From Flavobacterium sp. 1355 (GTDB lineage Bacteria; Bacteroidota; Bacteroidia; Flavobacteriales; Flavobacteriaceae): a DNA stretch of 64,000 nt. Positions 40,430-48,610 of this stretch are shown in pieces. Numbering within the stretch: the first letter of the stretch is position 1; each line of letters starts with the position of its first letter. The stretch spans positions 210,855 to 274,854 of the forward strand of contig NZ_JAFICC010000009.1 of NCBI RefSeq assembly GCF_017833415.1, in the 5' to 3' direction. The notes below the pieces were generated by a model. It ran no database searches and was not told the origin of the DNA. It was given only the letters and a program-made list of their open reading frames with translations. Both the position numbers and the translations under genes were made by a program.

Positions 40430-41248
40430 CTAAGCAATCATCTTTTCCGAATCATTTTGATCTTCTAAAATATAATTGGAAGGTGTTTTGCCTAAATGCT
40501 TTTTAAACATATAAATAAAGGCGCTTGTCGTTTCGTAACCCAAATTAAAAGCAATTTCTTTAATGGATTGTTTTTCGCCTAGTCGTTTTATGGCTTCTAA
40601 TAATTTTAGTCGCGTGCGCCAATCGCTGAAATTCATTCCCAATTCTTTAATAAATAATCGGGATAAAGTTCTGGTACTCATAAATGAGATTTCGGCATAA
40701 TGATCTATGGTATTTTTACTTGCAACATCACTCATTAAAAGCTCTACGACTTTTTGCAATCTTTCGTGATTTGTTGTGGGAAGAAAAGTGGCGCTCGGTT
40801 CAATTAAAGCCAATTCATCCAGAAAAACTTCTATAATTCTCCGCTGCGAAGGGGTAAGATTTCCAGCAGTTCCAAAAGAAATAATTTTAAAAATCAATTG
40901 TTTTAAGAACATCGGAATATCAAACGAAAAACTGTTTATGGGCAATCCGCCCATTGCAGACGGATCGATAAAAACGCTGTAATAATTAACGTCTTTCTGA
41001 AAAGTTACCTGATGTTCTACGCCGCCAGGAAGCCATAGGCCCTGCAACGGATTTACAACCCAAATATGATGTCCTACTACGACATTCATTACACCGCGCG
41101 TTGCATAAATAAGCTGACCTCTGGGATGCGAATGCGAGATACACATTTCATTGGTAACCATCTCGGTATAACCAATTACAGGTATCGACGGATTCACCTG
41201 ATATCCGTAATCCTGTGCTAATCGATATGTCTGAATCTGGTTATTCAT
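40430..41248 (-). CDS. AraC family transcriptional regulator (NimR-like)
   Basis: This 272-residue cytoplasmic protein has an N-terminal cupin sensor (about 25-110) with HSHPRGQLIYATRGV and GLWLPGGVEHQV. Two C-terminal helix-turn-helix units follow (about 165-262): ISFMSTRTLSRLFIKELGM and IKEIAFNLGYETTSAFIYMFKKHLGKTPSNY. The cupin sequence resembles the E. coli NimR/YdeC group, which controls a divergent MFS exporter, and the same layout exists here with a 101-bp shared promoter gap. It is therefore more likely a local efflux regulator than the regulator of the pectin genes, although it is the only regulator in the window. Confidence 0.88.
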   Translation of the reverse strand: MNNQIQTYRLAQDYGYQVNPSIPVIGYTEMVTNEMCISHSHPRGQLIYATRGVMNVVVGHHIWVVNPLQGLWLPGGVEHQVTFQKDVNYYSVFIDPSAMGGLPINSFSFDIPMFLKQLIFKIISFGTAGNLTPSQRRIIEVFLDELALIEPSATFLPTTNHERLQKVVELLMSDVASKNTIDHYAEISFMSTRTLSRLFIKELGMNFSDWRTRLKLLEAIKRLGEKQSIKEIAFNLGYETTSAFIYMFKKHLGKTPSNYILEDQNDSEKMIA

Positions 41249-41349
41249 TGTCCAAATATAGCAATTCTGACATTACTATTCTTTTGATCTTTGTAAAAAA
41301 TAATACAGCTGTTGTTTTTAAACTTAATTTAAAAATCAAAAAATAACTC

Positions 41350-42564
41350 ATGGACACTATTAAAGCAAATCCTGATATAGTTAAAAAAACCACTTATTCG
41401 ATCTTATTTATCATAAGTTTTTCTCATTTAATTAATGATCTTTTACAGGCTGTTGTGCCTTCAATTTATCCGCTGATAAAGGAAAATTTTCATTTAAGTT
41501 TTTCTCAAATCGGAATCATCACTTTTACATATCAAATTGTCGCTTCTATTTTACAGCCGTTTGTGGGAATGTATACGGATAAAAATTCCAGACCTTATTC
41601 CTTAATCATTGGAATGTGTTTTACAATGGTCGGACTTTTCCTTGTTTCGATTGCTTCAAGCTTTACTTATCTATTATTATCTGTAAGTTTAATCGGAATT
41701 GGATCTTCGATTTTTCATCCTGAATCTTCCAGAGTGGCGCATTTAGCCTCGGGCGGAAAAAAAGGTTTAGCACAGTCAATTTTTCAATTGGGAGGAAATG
41801 CAGGAAGTGCTATCGGTCCTTTATTGGCTGCATTTATCATTATTCCGCATGGGCAATCTTATGTGGCGTGGTTTTGTATTATTGCATTAGTTGGCGTTTT
41901 TGCCCTTTATAAAATTGCGATTTGGTACACCGCACATTTATCTGAAAGAAATGCGAATAAAGCTTCTCACCAAATTGAAACGCATCATTTGTCTAAAAAC
42001 AGGGTGATTGGTTCGCTGATTATTTTATTGGTGCTGATTTTCTCTAAGTATTTCTACATGAGCAGTATTACAAGTTACTACACTTTCTTTTTGATTGATA
42101 AATTCCATATTTCGATTCAGCAGTCTCAGGTGTATTTATTCTTGTTCTCGGGCGCTGTTGCTGCAGGAACTTTGATTGGCGGGCCAATTGGAGACCGATA
42201 CGGCAGAAAATATGTAATCTGGGTTTCGATTCTTGGCGTGGCTCCTTTTACTATGTTGCTGCCTTATGTTTCCTTATTTTGGGTTGGAACTTTATCTGTA
42301 ATTATCGGATTAATTCTTTCTTCTGCATTCTCTGCGATTTTAGTGTATGCAACTGAATTAATGCCCGGAAAAGTCGGACTTGTTGCCGGCCTTTTCTTCG
42401 GATTTGCTTTCGGAATGGGTGGTTTGGGTTCTGCTATTTTAGGAAGAATTGCTGATACCACAAGTATTGAATATGTATTTAAGATTTGTGCGTTTTTGCC
42501 TTTGATTGGGGTTATTACTGGGTTTTTGCCTAATTTGGAGAAGAGAAAGAAAGCTCAGGATTAG
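41350..42564 (+). CDS. MFS transporter, fosmidomycin-resistance (Fsr) type
   Basis: This 404-residue protein has about 12 hydrophobic segments. It opens with SILFIISFSHLINDLLQAVVPSIYPLIKENF, strongly typical of the Fsr subgroup, and has the MFS loop GPIGDRYGRKYV at about 278-290. Such proteins export small drugs or sugar-like metabolites. It is divergent from the AraC gene and lies between minus-strand blocks. No signal ties it to pectin, so a resistance or metabolite-efflux role is the default. Confidence 0.85.
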   Translation: MDTIKANPDIVKKTTYSILFIISFSHLINDLLQAVVPSIYPLIKENFHLSFSQIGIITFTYQIVASILQPFVGMYTDKNSRPYSLIIGMCFTMVGLFLVSIASSFTYLLLSVSLIGIGSSIFHPESSRVAHLASGGKKGLAQSIFQLGGNAGSAIGPLLAAFIIIPHGQSYVAWFCIIALVGVFALYKIAIWYTAHLSERNANKASHQIETHHLSKNRVIGSLIILLVLIFSKYFYMSSITSYYTFFLIDKFHISIQQSQVYLFLFSGAVAAGTLIGGPIGDRYGRKYVIWVSILGVAPFTMLLPYVSLFWVGTLSVIIGLILSSAFSAILVYATELMPGKVGLVAGLFFGFAFGMGGLGSAILGRIADTTSIEYVFKICAFLPLIGVITGFLPNLEKRKKAQD

Positions 42565-42932
42565 TTTTAATCTCGCAAAGTCGCTAAGACGCAAAGTTTT
42601 TATCTAAAAAATTAAGTTTTAATTGCGTCCAGCTTTAGCTGGATGAGAAATAATACAAAGCTCAAAGGCTTTAGCCAAATAATATCTATAATTTGGCTAA
42701 AGCCTTTTTTTATTCTTATTATATATACCTCCAGTTAAAACTGGAGGCAATTCAAAAAAAACATATAGCTTTCTTAGTGAAACTATGTGTTTTTTATTAA
42801 ATATCCTTTTCAAAACATAGCCAGTGGTTTCAACTACTGGGATGCTGCTAGATATATAACATTGCATTTCTCATATTACGTTTCTCGTGGTTGAAACCAC
42901 GGGAAAGGTTTGAATATTTTTACCTTTAAAAC
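42565..42932. other. Gene-free convergent region between MFS and symporter genes
   Basis: It holds the CTCGCAAAGTCGCTAAGACG word near 42570, the three-hairpin composite at 42625-42747, and an inverted pair GTGGTTTCAACTACTGGG / GGTTGAAACCACGGG at about 42824-42904. The genes on both sides converge here, so these palindromes can serve both transcripts. No open frame is credible. Confidence 0.65.
42625..42747. repeat. Three-hairpin composite repeat; middle hairpin may terminate the MFS transcript
   Basis: CGTCCAGCTTTAGCTGGATG, then AAGGCTTTAGCCAAAT/ATTTGGCTAAAGCCTT (42665-42706) followed by TTTTTT, then CCTCCAGTTAAAACTGGAGG (42728-42747). The middle hairpin with its T-run, 100 nt after the MFS stop, looks like an intrinsic terminator on the plus strand. 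The set is the reverse of that at 27442-27558. Confidence 0.75.
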
Positions 42933-44513
42933 TTAATTTCCATTAAAAAACAAATACAAAGCCAAAATCATCAATCCTAACAAACCAAACAACAACTTCA
43001 CTTTCTTACTAGTCTTAGGAATATCCGTTTCATCAGAAAAATTAACTTCAGGATTTCTATCGGTTAATGAAATAATAATTGCTGCAATTAAAAGTACAGC
43101 AAAAATGTAAAATGAAATCAATAAAAAGTGCGGCCAAACCGGATATTTATCTGCAGGAAAAATCCATAAGTATAAAACTCCAACAAATAAACTAAAAGCT
43201 GACCCCCAGGATAATGTAGCATTTACCGCTTTTTTTGTGGTACGTTTCCAGAAAACACTCAGCAAAAACACAACCGATAAAGACGGTGCCAAGAATCCTA
43301 AAACGGCCTGAAAAATATTAAACAAATTTTGTCCTTTGATATTATCAATCGCAATGGCAATCAAAATAGCAAAAACACAGCCGGCAGCAATTGTCAAACG
43401 TCCTATTTTAATTTGATCTTTGATAGTCGCTGCCGGGTTGATTTTCTTTACGTAAATATCATTGGTGAAAACGGTGCTTAAAGCATTTAAAGAAGAACCA
43501 ATTGTTCCTACCAAAACCGCAATCATGACACAAATTACTAAACCGTTCATTCCGCTTGGGAATAAATTTGTGACCATTGTCATATAAGCCAAATCAGAAT
43601 TGCTTCCTAATTCTGGATATAAAGCGTAGCATAAAATTCCAGGCAGAATAAACAATGGCAAAGCCATCACTTTTAACCAGCCTATGAAGTTTACTCCTAG
43701 TTGTCCCTGTTCTAAATTCTTCGCTCCTAAAACACTCTGCACCATAGATTGATCGGTACAGAAAAACGCTACTGCCGCAACCGGATATCCCAACAAAATA
43801 GCCGGCCATGGGTAGTGCGCATCGTTTGCAGGCTGTACCAAATTCCAGAAGTTAGAGGGTGTTTTGGAAATTAAAACATCGATTCCGCCTAATTTTTGCA
43901 AACCTAAATAAGACAAAGTCAATGAAACCACAATTAGCAAAATCATCTGAAAAACATTCACTTTTGCAATTGCTTTTAAGCCTCCGGCAAACGTAAATAT
44001 CCCGGAAAATATCACTAAAACAGTAACACTCTGCCACATCGGAATTCCTAAAATCTGACGTACTAAAACGCCTCCGCTGAATAATCCCAACGATAACCAG
44101 CTTACCAAAATTTTTACCATAGCATACCAGGCCAGAATATTCTGCGTACTGTCGCCATAGCGTTTTCCCATATATTCGGGCATTGTACTTACTTTACTCG
44201 CAATATATTTGGGTGCAAAAACCATCGCCAAAAGCAGTAAAAAAACAAACGCATACCACTCAAAATTTCCGGCTACAATTCCGGTTGCATAACCAATACT
44301 CGCAAAAGCCAATAACGATGACGGCCCAACATTAGTCCCCCACATATTAAATCCAATACTGTACCAGCTCAACGAATTAGACGCCAGAAAAAGTGTTTCG
44401 TTTTTCTTGCTCTGCTTCACGCTTACTACATAACCAATGACCAATAAAGTCACCAAATACACGGCAACAATTATAAAATCGAGCGTTGTTAATTTATCGT
44501 AGATACTGTTCAT
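42933..44513 (-). CDS. Sodium:solute symporter (SSS family sugar transporter)
   Basis: This 526-residue protein has about 14 hydrophobic helices (LDFIIVAVYLVTLLVIGYVVS at the start). SSS features include FLASNSLSWYSIGFNMWGTNVGPSSLLAFASIGYATG and GGLKAIAKVNVFQMILLI. It takes up a monosaccharide or uronide with Na+ at the inner membrane. Its start overlaps the stop of the Gfo/Idh gene by 4 nt (ATGA), so the two are translationally coupled. Operon membership with the rhamnose-mutarotase fusion suggests rhamnose or a related pectic sugar, but the substrate is inferred. Confidence 0.88.
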   Translation of the reverse strand: MNSIYDKLTTLDFIIVAVYLVTLLVIGYVVSVKQSKKNETLFLASNSLSWYSIGFNMWGTNVGPSSLLAFASIGYATGIVAGNFEWYAFVFLLLLAMVFAPKYIASKVSTMPEYMGKRYGDSTQNILAWYAMVKILVSWLSLGLFSGGVLVRQILGIPMWQSVTVLVIFSGIFTFAGGLKAIAKVNVFQMILLIVVSLTLSYLGLQKLGGIDVLISKTPSNFWNLVQPANDAHYPWPAILLGYPVAAVAFFCTDQSMVQSVLGAKNLEQGQLGVNFIGWLKVMALPLFILPGILCYALYPELGSNSDLAYMTMVTNLFPSGMNGLVICVMIAVLVGTIGSSLNALSTVFTNDIYVKKINPAATIKDQIKIGRLTIAAGCVFAILIAIAIDNIKGQNLFNIFQAVLGFLAPSLSVVFLLSVFWKRTTKKAVNATLSWGSAFSLFVGVLYLWIFPADKYPVWPHFLLISFYIFAVLLIAAIIISLTDRNPEVNFSDETDIPKTSKKVKLLFGLLGLMILALYLFFNGN

Positions 44514-45574
44514 AGTCCGTATTCGTTAAGAATATCGGCGATTTTAACCGGCATTCCAGTTTGCAAAGATTTATCCATTGCCTGAAGTAAAGCCACGGTT
44601 CCAATTCCTTCTTCCATGTTTGGATAAGCTTCAAAACCTTGCTCGATACTATCCGCAAAATATTCTAAATAATTTTGATATTCCCCGCCATGATGACTTT
44701 GTCCTTCAAAACGGAAATAATATTTAATAGTACTGTCGCCCCAGGTAATCACTTTTTCTTCTCCTGTTTTGTCTGTCACTGCATAACGCAATTCGTGATA
44801 ATCGGCCTGACTTGCTCCTTCTGTTGCCCGCAGAATCGTACTCATGCCACTGTCACGCTGTGCAGGTTGCGTTGGCGATGTATAAACGCCACTAACTCTG
44901 GCAATTCTGCCGTCGGTTGCTTTGAAGATGAAATGCATGGTGTCTTCATTTTTTAATCCGGCATTTTTTCCGTTGCTGCTGATCATTCCGTAACCCATTA
45001 CTTCCTGAATATTTGGAAGATACCATCTAATGAAATCTACAGGATGACTCAAACCTCCGTACAACCATTTAAACGATTGCAAAAGCGACCATTCTTTCTT
45101 TAAAAACCATCTGTGATCCGCATGATATTGGGCTTCAATGGTAATTAAATCCCCAATTAAACCCGCTTCAAAATCGGCTCTTTGTCTTTTAGCAGGTTCA
45201 AAGAAACGCGAACTTTGTCCGATGAAAACTTTTTTGCCCGATGTTTTACTCAATTCTAATAATGCTTTGGCATCAGAAAGGTCATCAATAAACGGTTTTG
45301 TACAGACAACGTGTTTGCCATGAAGAAGAGCTTGTTTTACATGTTCTGCGTGCAAATGATCTGGTGTATAAATCGCAATAATATCTATTGATTCATCATT
45401 TAAAATATCTTCATAATTCGTTGTATACGAATGAAAATCGAATTCTTTTGCTCTTTGTTTACACAAATCTTCGTTTCTGTCGCATATTTTGACAAGCTCT
45501 AATTTTGAACTTTCTATAGCAGCAGACATTGTGCTTCGTCCTTCTCCAAGTCCTAGAATGGCTATTTTTAACAT
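44510..45574 (-). CDS. Gfo/Idh/MocA family oxidoreductase
   Basis: This 354-residue cytoplasmic protein has an N-terminal Rossmann fold (ILGLGEGRSTMSAAI, residues 4-18). The family Lys appears in CTKPF (about 91-95, replacing the usual EKP), and a C-terminal alpha/beta substrate domain holds GGLSHPVDFIRWYLPN with a catalytic-type His. Members use NAD(P) to oxidise or reduce sugars and inositols. It is coupled to the symporter by a 4-nt overlap and follows the beta-helix/mutarotase gene after a repeat-filled 196-bp gap. The substrate is unknown. Confidence 0.85.
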   Translation of the reverse strand: MLKIAILGLGEGRSTMSAAIESSKLELVKICDRNEDLCKQRAKEFDFHSYTTNYEDILNDESIDIIAIYTPDHLHAEHVKQALLHGKHVVCTKPFIDDLSDAKALLELSKTSGKKVFIGQSSRFFEPAKRQRADFEAGLIGDLITIEAQYHADHRWFLKKEWSLLQSFKWLYGGLSHPVDFIRWYLPNIQEVMGYGMISSNGKNAGLKNEDTMHFIFKATDGRIARVSGVYTSPTQPAQRDSGMSTILRATEGASQADYHELRYAVTDKTGEEKVITWGDSTIKYYFRFEGQSHHGGEYQNYLEYFADSIEQGFEAYPNMEEGIGTVALLQAMDKSLQTGMPVKIADILNEYGL

Positions 45575-45607
45575 TGGTATTTAATTTAGGTTTTGATAGT
45601 ATGTTAT

Positions 45608-45755
45608 CCTAAAAAGTTTCAAAAACCTGTTAGGTATATATTTTTGCCACAGATTAAAAGATTAATACAGATTACAAATTCTTTTAATCCTTTAATCTGT
45701 GGCTTGTATTTCTTTGAACTTAAGAATACCTAACAGGTTTTGGAAACCTGTTAGG
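45608..45755. repeat. Cluster of three palindromic repeats
   Basis: This gap holds a degenerate CCTAAAAAG/CCTGTTAGG palindrome (45608-45634), a GCCACAGATTAAAAG/CTTTAATCTGTGGC inverted pair (45646-45703) and a perfect CCTAACAGG palindrome (45729-45755). Two repeat families thus meet in one intergenic gap. Confidence 0.75.
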
Positions 45756-45770
45756 ATAAGTCATATACCA

Positions 45771-48275
45771 TTATTTACTTTCTACTTTGTTTAAAAATAT
45801 CCAGGTTTCGTCTGTTTTTGCGCCTTCGATTCCCGTTTGGTATTTTTTCATTAAAGCGTTCCATTCGTCTACACGCGGATTGTTTTCTGTTGTTTTGGGA
45901 TTTAGTTTGTCCAGATTTTCTCCTTTCGGAACACTGATGACCAGAATCAATTGTCTATCCTTTTTGAAAACCTGCAATTGCTGAAAATCGGCGTTGCAGA
46001 ATCCTTTTGCGATTTCTGGCCATTTCTCGAATTGCGTCGTGTGATAATCGACATATTCTTTTTGCATTTTTGAATCATCAACTAAATTGGCTGCCAAGAC
46101 AATATTTTCCCACTCAGATGCTGGTTTAGAGTCTTTGCATCTTTCAAAATTTTGAAAGTCATAAACCAAATCTTCATAAATTTTAATTTCTAAAGAAGGA
46201 AAAGCCAAAGCTAGTTTCCGCTTTGTTCTTTCCGGCTGATTCATTTTTCCGTAAATCACCAAATGATTTTTCCATTGGTACAATTCCTGACCCACAATTC
46301 TGAAACCAACCAAAGTTGATTTGATTTTTTCGAGATCAAAATCAGAACCTATTAATTCAATCGCGTACGGTTTTGGCATTTCCTGCAATCCCCACTGTTC
46401 ATCAATTACAACTTCTTTTTCTAAAACTGCATAAGGCGCTCTGATTCCGGCTGCATCTTTAATTTTGGTGCTTACATACGGATCGTTGTGTTCCCAAATA
46501 TTTCCTTTTGGTCCATTATGATTTTTTAGGATTTTCTTTTCGGCAATCCAGTTGTTTTTAATGGTAAAACCTTCGCTTCCTTCATCAGTATACAAATACA
46601 GCCACAAAAAAGGATCGTGTGCATAGGGACTGTTGTAGACTTTATCGATATAATTTTCTTCGATTCGGCTGTTGGGTTGTGATGAAAGTGTGTAGATTCC
46701 CGAAACATCATGTAAATGTTTGGCATAATGATGAATTTTGTTCGCCAGGATTTTATTGTTTTCCATCACGTTTTTGGTATGCGTCCAGCCCCAGCCCATC
46801 GAAATGCCACTGTACGCAACATCTGAAATTTCATTATGTTCAATAGTTAGATTTTTTACAAAGCCGGCTGCAATTCCTAAACATCCCCAATCTTCATTGG
46901 CAACATTGGTAATTAAATTGTCTGCGATTAATTCATCAGAGCAAATTTCTCTTTCATCTTTGATTATTAAAGGCAAATGTGCTTCAAAAGCTTCTTCAGA
47001 AAATATACCAATTGTAAGCGCATTTCCGCCAATGTCTTTAAATAAATTTCCCTTAATGACATTGTGATTTGTGCCTTTATTCAAATCTAAACCAGTAGAT
47101 GCCAGATGCTCAAAACGACAAGATTCAAACTGAATATTATTTGAATAATTTATTTCAACTGCTGCTCTCGGTCGACCCACCCAACCCTGATTTTCTAAAT
47201 TCGTCTGATTTGGTGTTCCCGGAATTTTCAATTTGTAAGCATCTAACAAGTACATTCCCGCCTGCAACGGAACATGGCCTTGTTGCGAAGGTCGGAGCCA
47301 ATTGCTGTATTGAAATGATATGCCTTTAAATCTAAAATGACTTACAGGAGAATCGATTGTTCCTTTAAGTTGTACTAAGTTTTCTAAAACTGGGACCGTC
47401 ACTTTAGCCGAATTCATATCTTCTCCAGCTCTCGGAATATAGTAGATTTTAGCATTTTTTTTATCCAAATACCATTCTCCGGGTTCATTCAATAATGAAA
47501 TTCCGTTGTTTAAATAAAACGCAGAGTTTCCGTTGTTTTTAGAAATCCACGGCGCTGGCCACGGATGTTCGCTCTGAATACGGCTTTCAGGCTGTTCAAA
47601 TGAAAGTCTGGCGCTGTCTTTTTGTATTTCTATATTTTTAATTCGAAGATTGGCAGTCGACCACCATTGTACAATAAACATTTCCATTCCCGGTTCGTAC
47701 TTAATGGATTTATCTTTGAAGGGAATCCAACAAGTTTCTGTTGCCGCATCCCAGGAAAGAATTCGATCCATTTGGTTTCCGGCAGTGTTTTTGGCTCTCA
47801 TGGCTTTTTTTCCGTTCACCCATAATTGTCGGTAATTGATAATTTCACCTGCTTTTTGAGGTGCATCGGCTACCCAAAATATCCCTTTTTTACCATTTAA
47901 AACGCTAATTTTTTTCCAGTTTTTTATTTCTATACCGCCGCTTATGATTGGTGTTGCATTTACATCTGCTTCAATTGTCGTTGGGCTATCTGCAGTTCCT
48001 GAATCTTCTGGTCTGATAAATAATGGTTCGTTTAAATAATACGTTCCATCCGTTACAATGATTCGGATTCCGTCTTTTATCGAGGGATCTTTTAATCTTC
48101 TTAGCTCACGGGCGTTTCTAACGGCCATTTGTATAGTAGCCAGAGGATTCACTTTGGTTCCTGGATTTTTGTCATTTCCATTTTTTGATACCCATATCTC
48201 AGCTGCATTCATCGAGAATGTAGTACAGATTATAACAAAACAGATCAGTATTTTAGTGAAAGTATTTAAACGCAT
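45771..48275 (-). CDS. Secreted beta-helix glycosidase (GH141-like) fused to L-rhamnose mutarotase-like domain
   Basis: This 834-residue protein has a signal peptide at about 1-24 (ends SMNAAE). Residues 25-620 form a right-handed beta-helix that starts IWVSKNGNDKNPGTKVNPLATI and contains TDGTYYLNEPLFIRPEDSGT and VAYSGISMGWGW, like GH141/GH120-type proteins. Residues 727-834 resemble RhaM, the L-rhamnose anomer-converting enzyme: EYVDYH (Tyr741, His745) matches the RhaM Tyr-x3-His pair, followed by WPEI and a conserved EWNALMKKY. A second alpha/beta piece (about 640-715) may complete the dimer-like fold. A release-and-mutarotate enzyme for rhamnose is the inference. It is first in an operon with a Gfo/Idh protein and a symporter. 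Confidence 0.8.
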   Translation of the reverse strand: MRLNTFTKILICFVIICTTFSMNAAEIWVSKNGNDKNPGTKVNPLATIQMAVRNARELRRLKDPSIKDGIRIIVTDGTYYLNEPLFIRPEDSGTADSPTTIEADVNATPIISGGIEIKNWKKISVLNGKKGIFWVADAPQKAGEIINYRQLWVNGKKAMRAKNTAGNQMDRILSWDAATETCWIPFKDKSIKYEPGMEMFIVQWWSTANLRIKNIEIQKDSARLSFEQPESRIQSEHPWPAPWISKNNGNSAFYLNNGISLLNEPGEWYLDKKNAKIYYIPRAGEDMNSAKVTVPVLENLVQLKGTIDSPVSHFRFKGISFQYSNWLRPSQQGHVPLQAGMYLLDAYKLKIPGTPNQTNLENQGWVGRPRAAVEINYSNNIQFESCRFEHLASTGLDLNKGTNHNVIKGNLFKDIGGNALTIGIFSEEAFEAHLPLIIKDEREICSDELIADNLITNVANEDWGCLGIAAGFVKNLTIEHNEISDVAYSGISMGWGWTHTKNVMENNKILANKIHHYAKHLHDVSGIYTLSSQPNSRIEENYIDKVYNSPYAHDPFLWLYLYTDEGSEGFTIKNNWIAEKKILKNHNGPKGNIWEHNDPYVSTKIKDAAGIRAPYAVLEKEVVIDEQWGLQEMPKPYAIELIGSDFDLEKIKSTLVGFRIVGQELYQWKNHLVIYGKMNQPERTKRKLALAFPSLEIKIYEDLVYDFQNFERCKDSKPASEWENIVLAANLVDDSKMQKEYVDYHTTQFEKWPEIAKGFCNADFQQLQVFKKDRQLILVISVPKGENLDKLNPKTTENNPRVDEWNALMKKYQTGIEGAKTDETWIFLNKVESK

Positions 48276-48383
48276 TAGTTAATTTTTTTGATTTTTTTCT
48301 GGAATAAAATTATGAGGCATTCAATTTAAACAATATTAATTTTACAAATAAATGTGTTTTTAACACTTTAATTAAATAATTGT

Positions 48384-48428
48384 CCAATTTAACAGAACAT
48401 AGCAATATTTGCATCCTGTACCCTCCTG
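48384..48428 (-). promoter_or_regulatory. Promoter and direct-repeat operator of the beta-helix/mutarotase operon
   Basis: On the minus strand, CAGGAGGGTACAGGAT (48428-48413) lies exactly 37 nt upstream of TAAATTGG (48391-48384), a weaker minus-7 element. The 10-bp period of the CAGG words is kept, although the first half-site is altered (AGGG instead of ATAG). Confidence 0.55.
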
Positions 48429-48461
48429 CAAATTCTAAAAGGTATCTTTATTTTTGGAAAC

Positions 48462-48490
48462 AAAAAAATCCATCTTAAAAAATGGATTTT
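48462..48490 (-). terminator. Intrinsic terminator (second, distal) of the aldolase/dehydrogenase gene
   Basis: On the minus strand, AAATCCAT, an 8-nt loop and ATGGATTT are followed by a run of T, a standard rho-independent shape. Confidence 0.7.
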
Positions 48491-48528
48491 CTATTTCTGA
48501 GATTTAAATCTCTATGCTATTGTTGTTT

Positions 48529-48561
48529 AAAAAATTTAACGCCCGAATACACGGGCGTCAA
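48529..48561 (-). terminator. Intrinsic terminator (first) of the aldolase/dehydrogenase gene
   Basis: On the minus strand, the GC-rich stem ACGCCCG/CGGGCGT with a 6-nt loop is followed by AAATTTTTT. It lies 50 nt after the stop codon. Confidence 0.8.
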
Positions 48562-48610
48562 ATAGCACAAAAAACCACTTTTGCTTAAACAAACTTAAAA
48601 AAACTAATTA

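Larger units (their letters stand above)
48276..48610. other. Gene-free region upstream of the beta-helix/mutarotase gene
   Basis: It contains a leader of about 100 nt, the promoter and operator at 48384-48428, and two tandem intrinsic terminators of the upstream aldolase gene (48462-48490 and 48529-48558). No open frame is credible. Confidence 0.7.

Noticed and set aside
40430..41248. AraC protein as proven regulator of the shared direct-repeat motif
   Set aside because: Divergent pairing with an exporter and likeness to NimR make local efflux control more likely; kept only as a possibility.
41253..41260. Minus-strand TATATTTG as promoter of the AraC gene
   Set aside because: It matches TAnnTTTG but lies only about 5 nt from the start codon, which would require a leaderless transcript, and no minus-33 element is seen.
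46738..47067. 109-codon plus-strand open frame
   Set aside because: It is antisense to the beta-helix gene, with no start signal or family likeness.
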